From an uncultured Planctomycetota bacterium (GTDB taxonomy: Bacteria > Planctomycetota > UBA1135 > UBA2386), in the NCBI GenBank assembly GCA_903925435.1, contig CAIYFF010000001.1, positions 1-13,816 on the forward strand: a stretch of 13,816 bases of DNA, in the 5' to 3' direction. The notes under the pieces are model-generated. The model worked only from the letters and a program-made list of their open reading frames with translations. It did no database searches and was not told the DNA's origin. Below are positions 7,867 through 13,816 of the stretch, in pieces (the first letter of the stretch is position 1; each line of letters opens with the position of its first letter). The translations under genes were made by a program, and so were the position numbers.

Positions 7867-7893
7867 TGCGTCGCCGCGGCCGGCGGGGACGCA
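7867..7893 (+). terminator. Strong GC hairpin after the STAS gene, attenuator or partial terminator
   Basis: Starting 6 nt after the STAS stop, TGCGT and CGCCG (7867-7876) pair with CGGCG (7881-7885) and ACGCA (7889-7893). The loop is CGGC and a GGG bulge lies on the 3' side, giving a 10-bp stem. There is no T-tract, so it is not a textbook intrinsic terminator. It could stabilise the STAS mRNA 3' end or reduce read-through into the kinase. Confidence 0.4.
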
Positions 7894-7939
7894 GCCTGAG
7901 TCGCATTCTGCCCGTCCGGCTCGGGCCTTGGTCGCTTCG

Positions 7940-9520
7940 ATGCAGAGCGCGGTGGCACGGACGCTCGCAGTTGCATGCGAAGCCGCGGCGCGCGGCGGCC
8001 CCGATCCCTTCCCGCAGTCGCTGACTGCGCACTGGTGCGCAGCAGGCTTGGCAGATGGCCTCGTGCAATTGGCGCAGACCGATGCGCGATTGCTGCTGCT
8101 CGACGAACGACTGTCCGATGCGCAACTGCGCACGCTGATCACGGCAGCGGATCGCCGCGGAGTGATGGCGGCGCTGGCGGTTGCGCGCCGCGACGCAGGG
8201 ACGCTGCAGCGCGCGCTCGACCTGGGCTGCCGCGGAGCGCTCGCGAAGGACGACGGCGAGACGGAGGCGAATGCGCTGGTCGTCTCGGCCCAAGACCTGC
8301 ACCGGCGCTTCGTTGCGGATCAGCGCGATCTCAAGGGCCTCGAGAGCCGATACGAGAGGCTGCGCGAGCGCAGCGTGCATGAAGCGCAGCGTTTCGAGCA
8401 GATCCAGGAGACGTTCTTTCTCGACCTGTCCCGCGTCATGACCATCATCAGCAACATCGAGGACGGCATCGTGTTCGCAGACCGCGACGGCAACGTCGCT
8501 CTGCTGAACGCGGCCGCCGAGGATCTGCTGGGGATCAAGGCGTTTGCCGCAGTCGGCAAGCCGCTGCGCGACATGCAGGGCCGCGCCGAGTTGATGTCGA
8601 TCCTCGTTCGCGACTTGCAGCGAATGGGCGAAGTGCGCGAGACGAAGCAGACGGTCGAGGTGCACCACAAGGAGCAGGATCTGCTCTACATCAAGTGCAC
8701 GACGAGCCGCGTGCTCGACTACCGCGGGCAACCAGCTGGATCGCTGTCCGTGCTCGAAGACGTGACCGCCGAGTTCAAGACCGACCAGCTCAAGAACCAG
8801 TATCTGTCGATCGTCGCGCACGAGTTGCGCACGCCGCTCACGGGCATCAAGACGTTCTCGACGATGATGGCGAAGGGCACGCTCGGTCCGCTGACCGAGA
8901 AGCAGCAGCGCGTCGTTGACTCGATCCGCGAGCAAAGCGGGCGACTCGAGCACCAGATCGACAAGCTCATCAACCTTGGCCACCTCGAATCCGACGAGTA
9001 CGGGCAAGACGTCGAGTCCTTCACGGTCGAAGAACTTTGCGCAGGGCTGTTCACTCCGTTCGAGCAACCAGCCCGCGATCGGCGCATTGCGCTGACGATG
9101 AACTGCTCCGTCGATCGCGCGACGATGGTGCACGCAGACCGCGCCGATCTCCGGCGCGCGTGCCAGGCAATCCTCGAGAACGCGGTCAAGTTCACGCCGG
9201 ATGGCGGCGCCGTTCACGTCGAAGTCGGTCCGGACAGCGACGGCACGATCCGGTTCTCGGTGCGCGACACCGGCATCGGCATCGACCCGCGTTACCAGCG
9301 CCGCATCTTCGAGAAGTTCTTCCAGGTCGAAGACCCGCTCACGCGCCACTACGGCGGTGCGGGGCTAGGCCTGTTCGTGGCGAAAGGCATCGTCGAGGCC
9401 CACGGCGGCCGCATCGACGTCGTGAGCAAGCTCGGCGCTGGCGCTGAGTTCTCGTTCGCGCTGCCCGTCGAGGCGCCGGTCGCAGTCGCAACTACGCAAA
9501 CGCATCCAACCAGGGACTGA
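7940..9520 (+). CDS. Soluble PAS histidine kinase with degenerate N-terminal receiver
   Basis: 526 aa from ATG 7940; TTG 7928 is the only alternative start, and neither has a clear ribosome-binding site. No signal peptide or membrane segment is visible, so it is cytoplasmic. Residues about 5-110 look like a worn receiver domain: LLLLDERLSD keeps an Asp (D55) and RGALAKDD a Lys (K103), but the N-terminal acidic pair is not seen. A coiled segment (120-160) leads to a PAS domain (about 165-275, 'NIEDGIVFADRDGNVALLN'). The HisKA domain has its phospho-acceptor H294 in VAHELRTPLTG. The ATPase domain has the N-box LENAVKF (N414), G1 DTGIGID (443-449), F-box IFEKFF and G2 GGAGLGLF (472-479). All catalytic boxes are intact. 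It is 3 nt from the response-regulator gene, its likely partner. Confidence 0.93.
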   Translation: MQSAVARTLAVACEAAARGGPDPFPQSLTAHWCAAGLADGLVQLAQTDARLLLLDERLSDAQLRTLITAADRRGVMAALAVARRDAGTLQRALDLGCRGALAKDDGETEANALVVSAQDLHRRFVADQRDLKGLESRYERLRERSVHEAQRFEQIQETFFLDLSRVMTIISNIEDGIVFADRDGNVALLNAAAEDLLGIKAFAAVGKPLRDMQGRAELMSILVRDLQRMGEVRETKQTVEVHHKEQDLLYIKCTTSRVLDYRGQPAGSLSVLEDVTAEFKTDQLKNQYLSIVAHELRTPLTGIKTFSTMMAKGTLGPLTEKQQRVVDSIREQSGRLEHQIDKLINLGHLESDEYGQDVESFTVEELCAGLFTPFEQPARDRRIALTMNCSVDRATMVHADRADLRRACQAILENAVKFTPDGGAVHVEVGPDSDGTIRFSVRDTGIGIDPRYQRRIFEKFFQVEDPLTRHYGGAGLGLFVAKGIVEAHGGRIDVVSKLGAGAEFSFALPVEAPVAVATTQTHPTRD

Positions 9521-9523
9521 ACT

Positions 9524-9898
9524 ATGGAACGCACTGTCCTCATCATCGAAGACGAGAAACTCATCATCGTCTCCACGCAGATGGTCCTCGAGGCCGCGGG
9601 CTTCCGCGTCGAGTCGGCCACCAACGGCGAAGACGGCATCGCGAAGGCGAAGTCGCTCGCTCCTGACCTCGTGCTGCTCGACATCATGATGCCGGGCATC
9701 GATGGCTGGGAGACGCTGACGCGCTTGAAGCGTGACGCTGCCACGGCCAACGTGCCCGTGATCATCTTCACTGCGCGTGAGCACGCGCGCGGCCACCAGA
9801 AGAGCGCGGAGATGGGCGCTGCGGACTACTTCCGCAAGCCGTTCGAGCCGGACGAGCTGATCGAGTTGGTCGAGAAGCACGTCGTGCAGAAGGCCTGA
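9524..9898 (+). CDS. Receiver-only response regulator
   Basis: A 124-aa CheY-like domain with no output domain. The receiver residues are present: acidic pair D10/E11, phospho-acceptor D53 in LVLLDIMMPG, T83 in IIFTA, and K105 in FRKPF. ATG 9524 follows the kinase stop by 3 nt, with AGGGA about 10 nt upstream inside the kinase gene. It is almost certainly phosphorylated by the adjacent kinase. Because it has no effector domain it must act through another protein. The next gene starts 14 nt downstream and is a candidate partner, which is inference from position only. Confidence 0.94.
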   Translation: MERTVLIIEDEKLIIVSTQMVLEAAGFRVESATNGEDGIAKAKSLAPDLVLLDIMMPGIDGWETLTRLKRDAATANVPVIIFTAREHARGHQKSAEMGAADYFRKPFEPDELIELVEKHVVQKA

Positions 9899-9912
9899 GC
9901 CGGGCTCCTTCC

Positions 9913-10851
9913 GTGCACGGCATCGAGGTCGACGAGGCGCAGCGCGCGTTTGCGCTCGCGCTCTGGTCGCTCCTCGGCTCCGTCGCGAGCAAGCACGGGG
10001 AAGCAGAGACTCGCGCCGCAGCCGCGCGCTGTTGCGCTGCATTTCGCCGCGCATGTAGAAGCGAGCCGCACTACGTGCTGCAGGTTCGCGGCGGCGCGTT
10101 GCATGGCAACGGAGCGCGCATTCGGCCCGACGTCGCGCGCTTTGCCGCCACTGCGGGCGTGATCGCGATGTTGCAGGAGCGCGCCGTGAGCGACGTGTTG
10201 CTGCTCGCGTCCGTGGAGCTCACGGACTTCGTTGCGCTCGCTCGCGCACTGGTCGAGAGCAAGTCGGGCGTCGATCTCGCGCAGCGATTGCTCGCGGATG
10301 GATGCGATGCGATCCAAGTCGCGCAGGAACTGGCGCCAGCGGTCGAACTCGACGTTGATCGCGACGCGCATTGCGATCCGCGGCCGCGCGCCCCGTCGCA
10401 ACTTGGCGCGGTGTTCGTGATGCAGCGCCTCGCAAGCGCGCTCGGTCAGCGCGGCCCGCTCGCGGGTCTGCACGCGCGGACGATCTTGCAGAACGTGCTC
10501 CACCGGATGCAGCGGCTTGATGCGGGCCTCGAGCCGCTTCTGCGCCTGATGCGCGACCCGAGGGGCGCTGGCGAAGCCGTCAACGCATGCGTGCTCGCAA
10601 CACTGACTGGGGAGCAGCTCGGTTGGGACGACGCGCGCGGATTCGATGCGGGCATCGCTGCGTTGCTCGGGCCAGGGCTCGTGTTCGGCATCGACGAAGA
10701 AGCGCTGCAACTCGGCCAGGCTGCCGCCGCGGTCGCCGCCATGCTCGGCGCGGCAGCGCGGCCGTCGGAGGCGATCGACCGTGCCGAGAAGCAGGGCGCC
10801 GTCAGCGACGCGGTGGGTGAGGCGATGGAGATCGTGCTCGCCACATCCTGA
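9913..10851 (+). CDS. Probable degenerate HD-GYP-like protein
   Basis: A 312-aa Ala/Leu-rich cytoplasmic protein starting at GTG 9913. It has no signal peptide or membrane segment. The N-terminal half (about 10-115) has a pattern often found ahead of HD-GYP domains: an Ala-rich helix, then 'LQVRGGALHGNGARI', 'FAATAGVIAMLQERAVSDVLL' and 'ELTDFVALARAL'. Residues about 205-265 follow the HD-GYP layout: 'LLRLMRDPRGAGEAVNACVLATLTGEQLGW...GIAALLGPGL' sits where active proteins have 'HSVNVxxLxxxLGxxLG...HDIGK'. The metal-binding His and the HD pair are replaced (EAVN, GPG), so cyclic-di-GMP phosphodiesterase activity is not expected. It may be a binding or scaffold version. This assignment is pattern-based. 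If it is wrong, the gene is a hypothetical protein in a two-component operon. Confidence 0.6.
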   Translation: MHGIEVDEAQRAFALALWSLLGSVASKHGEAETRAAAARCCAAFRRACRSEPHYVLQVRGGALHGNGARIRPDVARFAATAGVIAMLQERAVSDVLLLASVELTDFVALARALVESKSGVDLAQRLLADGCDAIQVAQELAPAVELDVDRDAHCDPRPRAPSQLGAVFVMQRLASALGQRGPLAGLHARTILQNVLHRMQRLDAGLEPLLRLMRDPRGAGEAVNACVLATLTGEQLGWDDARGFDAGIAALLGPGLVFGIDEEALQLGQAAAAVAAMLGAAARPSEAIDRAEKQGAVSDAVGEAMEIVLATS

Positions 10852-10881
10852 AGCACGCCTCCTGTCAGCGGGCGCGCAGCG

Positions 10882-11514
10882 TCAGCTCTTCTCGAGTCCC
10901 GCTGCTGCGCGCGCGATCGCGTCGTCCGCCGCGGGGCCGTCGATGCCGCCGATGCGCATCGCGTCGCGCACTTCGGCAATGTCCGCCGAGAATCGCATCG
11001 CGCCGCGCGCGTGCGCGATCAGCTGCGGGATCTGTCCGAGCGCTGCGAGCAGCGCCACGGCGAGCAGTTCGCGCATCTTCACGTCGAGCCCGCTGCGGCA
11101 AAGGACGCGGCCGTAGGCGGACTCGAGCACGAAGTCGTGGAAGTCCGGATGGAACGACGCGAGCTTCTGTCGCACGACCTCGTCGTTCTTGCCGTAGATC
11201 GCGGCAAACAGCGCGCGTCCGCGCGCTCTCTGCTCTGCGTGCGGCACGGCGCCTGTGCTGCGCACGGGAGCTGCCGCGGGCCACGCCGCGAGCGCATGCT
11301 CGAATGCGCTGACGACGCGCGGGAAGCCGCAGAACAGCGTTGTCTGCAGCAGCGCCTCTTCGACTTTGGCGCGATCGTCACGGGCCTCGCGCGCCTCCGT
11401 GGCGGCGGACGAAAGCGCGTTCCAATCCGCCCGCGCGGTTGCGACGGCAATGCGCAACATGCGTCGTGCGTCGTGCGCGAGGCGGAGGTGGTTGTCGGTT
11501 GGATCGGCGGCCAT
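10882..11514 (-). CDS. Tandem carboxymuconolactone-decarboxylase-like protein
   Basis: 210 aa from ATG 11514; ATG 11526 (adding MSRR) is equally possible and neither has a clear ribosome-binding site. The open frame extends far upstream but that part lies antisense-free inside the HDOD gene and is a shadow. Two CMD/AhpD-like helical units are visible. The first (about 15-80) ends in VEEALLQTTLFCGFPRVVSAFEH, close to the family's 'Q-YaGFPxxxxA' helix. The second (about 115-190) contains ESAYGRVLCRSGLDVKMRELLAVALLAALG and QLIAHARGAM, matching the 'RsgLdxkxRELxxxaxLaalG...QLxxH' half. There is no CxxC peroxidase site. Enzymatic function is therefore unclear. It follows the HDOD gene by about 45 nt and converges with the HD-like gene over 30 bp. 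Confidence 0.7.
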   Translation of the reverse strand: MAADPTDNHLRLAHDARRMLRIAVATARADWNALSSAATEAREARDDRAKVEEALLQTTLFCGFPRVVSAFEHALAAWPAAAPVRSTGAVPHAEQRARGRALFAAIYGKNDEVVRQKLASFHPDFHDFVLESAYGRVLCRSGLDVKMRELLAVALLAALGQIPQLIAHARGAMRFSADIAEVRDAMRIGGIDGPAADDAIARAAAGLEKS

Positions 11515-11558
11515 GCGCCGACTCATACCCGCGGTCGCACAGGTTCGCGCGGAGGACT

Positions 11559-12404
11559 TCAGGCCATGCGCGTTTCGCGCACCTTGCCGAGGATCTCCGC
11601 CGCTTCTTCGCCGGTGAGTTGCAGCATCTGCAGCGAGTCCGCGTCGAGCACATCGCCTTGGTAGCCGCCGTCCGTTCCTGCTGCGGCGGCGTGCGCAAAC
11701 GTGTTGGCCGCCTTCACCAGGAAGCCGCGCGCCCAGTCTTCTGGGTTGGTCGCCGGGCTGTGGTGGTAGGTGACCGCCGCTTGCACCGCGTGCGCGAGTT
11801 TCCAGCGCCCGGCCAGGAGGCCGCCGACGTGGGCGTGGTTGAAGCCAAACACTTCGCCTTCCGCGCGAGCGAGCGGGACCTTGTGCGTGCGCGCGAGCTT
11901 CAACGCATCGCGGAATCGGTCGTTCTGCGAGTCGATCAAGATCATCTTGCCGATGTCGTGGATCAGCCCGCACGTGTAGGCATCGTCCTTCTGCAGGCTC
12001 TTGCCAGCTGGCGACTTCTCGGCGAGCAGTCGGCATGCGACTGCGGTCTTGAAGCTGTGGTCCCACAGCCAGTTCACATCGAGTCCTTCGATCGTTCGCC
12101 CGCTGCCGAACGTGTTGAGCACGGTGGCTTGGACGACGAGGTTCTTGATGACCTTGAGCCCGAGGATCGAGCACGCGAGCTGGATCGACGAGACCGCGTT
12201 GCGCAGGCCGTAGAACGGGCTGTTGACGAGCCGCAGCACGCGCGTGGCGATCGCTGGGTCCTTCTCGATGACCGCCGCGGCGTCCTTGGCCGAGCCATTG
12301 GGCGACTCGAAGATCTTGGTGATCTCCGTGAGGATCGTCGGGATCGTCGGGATGTTGACGGTGCCGTCGATCAGTTCTTCGAGTTCGGCGGTCGTGGTGA
12401 TCAT
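11559..12404 (-). CDS. HDOD-domain signalling protein
   Basis: 281 aa from ATG 12404 (MITTTAELEELIDG), chosen because it gives the standard HDOD start; the frame extends upstream to 12533 without family-like sequence. The HDOD core is clear: 'IPTIPTILTEITKIF', 'VIEKDPAIATRVLRLVNSPFYG', 'SIQLACSILGLKVIKNL'. HDOD proteins are helical regulators related to HD phosphohydrolases and usually lack activity. Here many HD ligands remain: H116 in WDHS, H149-D150 in LIHDIGK, H190/H192 in NHAHVG and HH at 214-215. The last helix has AAN rather than the Asp used by active HD-GYP enzymes. It sits between lipM and the CMD-like gene, so a role tied to the glycine-cleavage genes is not obvious. Confidence 0.93.
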   Translation of the reverse strand: MITTTAELEELIDGTVNIPTIPTILTEITKIFESPNGSAKDAAAVIEKDPAIATRVLRLVNSPFYGLRNAVSSIQLACSILGLKVIKNLVVQATVLNTFGSGRTIEGLDVNWLWDHSFKTAVACRLLAEKSPAGKSLQKDDAYTCGLIHDIGKMILIDSQNDRFRDALKLARTHKVPLARAEGEVFGFNHAHVGGLLAGRWKLAHAVQAAVTYHHSPATNPEDWARGFLVKAANTFAHAAAAGTDGGYQGDVLDADSLQMLQLTGEEAAEILGKVRETRMA

Positions 12405-12468
12405 GGGGCTTCGGTGGCCCTTTCGACCTGCGGTCGGACCGACTTGACGCCGCGAAGTGCGCAGTTGG

Positions 12469-13203
12469 TCAGCGCATGCGCGTGAACGCGTCGCTGTCAT
12501 AGCGATCGCGTTGGAGCATCGACGCCAAGGCATCCTCCTCAGGCGTCAATTGGTCCGGGCGCAATTCCATCCCGAGTGCCGCTGCGATGCGCTGCGCGAG
12601 TCGTTCGCGCAGTTCGCTCTGTCGAGTTGCCGCAACTTGGTCCGCGATCGCGGCGACGAACGGAGTGGCTTTGGGGCGCTCGACCACGATGGACCCGTGG
12701 TGCAGCACGCGCGCCCCATGCTGCGTGCGCACGCGCCGCTGCGCGGATCCGACGAGCTTCTGGCCTGATCGATCGACGATGTCGTGGCGACCCGGATCCG
12801 CAAAGCACCAGCGGCTCGTCGGGCGTGCGCCAGGAGCTGCGCCGGACTCCAGCCGAACGGCAGCGACATCGATGTCCGCCAGCGCTGCTACCACCGCGTC
12901 GTGTAGGCGCGCATAGCTCGCTTCGACGTCCGTCGGCAGTGCGCTTGCTGGAAGCGCGAGCGCGTAGGTGACTTCGACGCCGTGGAAGATCGCGCCGCCG
13001 CCGGTCAGGCGGCGCACGATCGGCACATCCGGTCCGAGGTCCGCGAAGTCGCAGTGGCGCTGGAAGTAGCCGAGCGACACCGAGTGGGGGGCCCAGGAGT
13101 AGAGGCGAAGCGCTGCGGTGTCTCCCTCCAGCAGCAACGCCTCGTCGCGCGCCATGTTGGCGGCGGCGGCGATCGCCGGTTCGTCGATGCGCCGCAGGAT
13201 CAC
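12469..13203 (-). CDS. lipM: LipM-like octanoyltransferase (BPL/LplA/LipB family)
   Basis: 244 aa from GTG 13203, 16 nt after the gcvH stop. The family transfers octanoyl or lipoyl groups onto a carrier-protein lysine. Signature motifs: VRRLTGGGAIFHG (residues 63-75, matching RRxxGGGxVxH) and GQKLVGSAQRR (147-157) with the conserved Lys149. C133 in RWCFADPGRHDI is at the position of the acyl-carrying Cys in LipM/LipL enzymes. This favours a Cys-dependent octanoyltransferase over an ATP-dependent LplA ligase, and there is no LplA C-terminal accessory domain. Its place directly after gcvH fits GcvH as substrate. LipL or an LplA-like ligase cannot be excluded from motifs alone. Confidence 0.85.
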   Translation of the reverse strand: MILRRIDEPAIAAAANMARDEALLLEGDTAALRLYSWAPHSVSLGYFQRHCDFADLGPDVPIVRRLTGGGAIFHGVEVTYALALPASALPTDVEASYARLHDAVVAALADIDVAAVRLESGAAPGARPTSRWCFADPGRHDIVDRSGQKLVGSAQRRVRTQHGARVLHHGSIVVERPKATPFVAAIADQVAATRQSELRERLAQRIAAALGMELRPDQLTPEEDALASMLQRDRYDSDAFTRMR

Positions 13204-13219
13204 GAGGCTCGGGCTCGGA

Positions 13220-13597
13220 TCAGCCTTCGGCTGCGCAGTGCGCGTCGTAGGCGGCGCCGTCCATCAGGTCCGCGGACTTGGCAGTCAGGCGCACCTTCAG
13301 CATCCACGACTTGCCGAACGCATCTTCGGTCAGCCACTCCAGGTTGTCGGGCAGCTCCTTGTTGACCTCGATCACCTCGCCGCTGACCGGCGAGTAGATG
13401 TCGCTGACTGCCTTGACCGACTCGATCTCGCCGAACGATTCGCCGGCGGTCACGTTGGAGCCCTTGTTGGGCAGGTCGAGGAAGACGAGGTCCGACAGGT
13501 GCGACACCGCGTAATCGGAGATTCCGATCGTCGCGACGTTGCCGTCGATCTTGCACCACTCGTGGCTCTTCAGATAGCTGCGGTCGTTGGGTCGCAT
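13220..13597 (-). CDS. gcvH: Glycine cleavage system H protein
   Basis: 125 aa, the usual H-protein length, from ATG 13597; the longer frame upstream overlaps gcvT and is not family-like. H protein shuttles the aminomethyl group on a lipoyl arm between the P, T and L proteins. Visible motifs are 'YLKSHEW', 'GISDYAVSHLSDLVFLDLP' and the lipoylation loop GEIESVKAVSDIYSPVSGEV, with the lipoyl-accepting K62. The C-terminal 'GKSWMLKV' is typical. No clear Shine-Dalgarno precedes the ATG. It begins 14 nt after gcvT, and lipM follows 16 nt later. Confidence 0.97.
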   Translation of the reverse strand: MRPNDRSYLKSHEWCKIDGNVATIGISDYAVSHLSDLVFLDLPNKGSNVTAGESFGEIESVKAVSDIYSPVSGEVIEVNKELPDNLEWLTEDAFGKSWMLKVRLTAKSADLMDGAAYDAHCAAEG

Positions 13598-13611
13598 GAG
13601 AAGGTCTTTGT

Positions 13612-13816
13612 TCAGCGGGAGCGCTTGTAGAAGGGCAGGCTCACAACCGTGCAGGGCTCGGCCTTGTCCTTGATCAGGAAGGTCAACTGCGTGCCGGGCG
13701 CCGCGAACGCGTCGCGAACGTAGGCAGTGGCGATGTTGGTGTCCAACGTCGGCGAGATGTTGCCCGAGCACACGTGGCCGATCTTTTCGCCGTTGGCGCA
13801 GATCTCGTAGCCCTGG
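13612..13816 (-). CDS. gcvT: Glycine cleavage T protein, C-terminal 67 residues only
   Basis: The gene enters from the right edge, so only its 3' end is seen. Translating the complement gives QGYEICANGEKIGHVCSG, then NISPTLDTNIATAYV, GTQLTFLIKDK, and the end VVSLPFYKRSR before a TGA. This matches the C-terminal barrel of aminomethyltransferase (family pattern 'G...GxVtSGxxSPtL...IaxayV...Gtxl...PFYkR'). T protein transfers the methylene group from H protein to tetrahydrofolate. Order gcvT-gcvH is the common one. Confidence 0.93.
   Translation of the reverse strand, partial: QGYEICANGEKIGHVCSGNISPTLDTNIATAYVRDAFAAPGTQLTFLIKDKAEPCTVVSLPFYKRSR

Noticed and set aside
7391..9349. 652-aa minus-strand open frame
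   Set aside because: It is antisense to the STAS and histidine kinase genes, both confirmed by motifs.
11515..12174. Long upstream extension of the CMD-like frame
   Set aside because: It lies inside the HDOD gene in another frame and is Arg-rich shadow sequence.
12431..12441. CGGTC-G-GACCG dyad between lipM and HDOD genes as a terminator
   Set aside because: The stem is only 5 bp with a 1-nt centre and no T-tract, so it cannot form a real hairpin terminator.
1..13816. tRNA, rRNA, CRISPR array, insertion sequence or prophage
   Set aside because: No cloverleaf, spaced direct repeats, transposase motifs or attachment-site repeats were seen. Composition is uniform apart from the STAS gene.

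Overview
This is a high-GC bacterial chromosome segment holding 15 protein genes and no RNA genes, mobile elements or CRISPR arrays. The lineage is inferred from gene style only: a HEAT-repeat protein with an 'NYxALxDxL...VLDIL'-type tail, a TatT-like lipoprotein, a SANT/Myb-like tandem-repeat protein, a degenerate HD-GYP-like protein, few clear Shine-Dalgarno sites and frequent GTG starts. Together these fit Planctomycetota or a close relative (moderate confidence). Every recognised gene whose end is visible stops with TGA.

Left block (1-3242, plus strand) is a tight operon. It holds the 3' part of a HEAT-repeat protein, a TatT/TPR-like lipoprotein and a Mak-type ROK fructokinase. The kinase reading frame is continuous and aligns without gaps to my recollection of E. 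coli Mak, except for one in-frame TGA at codon 28. Converging on it, with a 20-bp overlap, is a minus-strand gene (3223-4701) for a two-TM, long coiled-coil protein of unknown function.

Central block (4838-10851, plus strand) is the most interesting region. A complete PTS enzyme I (ptsI) is joined by a GTGA overlap to a protein made of four SANT/Myb-like helical repeats. After a 163-bp leader with two small dyads come an orphan STAS-domain anti-sigma-factor antagonist, a strong GC hairpin, a soluble PAS histidine kinase with a degenerate N-terminal receiver, a receiver-only response regulator, and a protein that looks like an HD-GYP protein stripped of its catalytic residues. This may be a signalling module, with the kinase feeding the stand-alone receiver and the HD-like protein as a separately encoded output. 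That wiring is inference.

Right block (10882-13816, minus strand) reads gcvT (3' end only), gcvH, a lipM-like octanoyltransferase, an HDOD-domain protein and a tandem carboxymuconolactone-decarboxylase-like protein. GcvT, GcvH and LipM fit one task: building and loading the lipoylated H-protein of the glycine cleavage system. No gcvP lies in the visible part. No stretch longer than about 165 bp lacks a gene.
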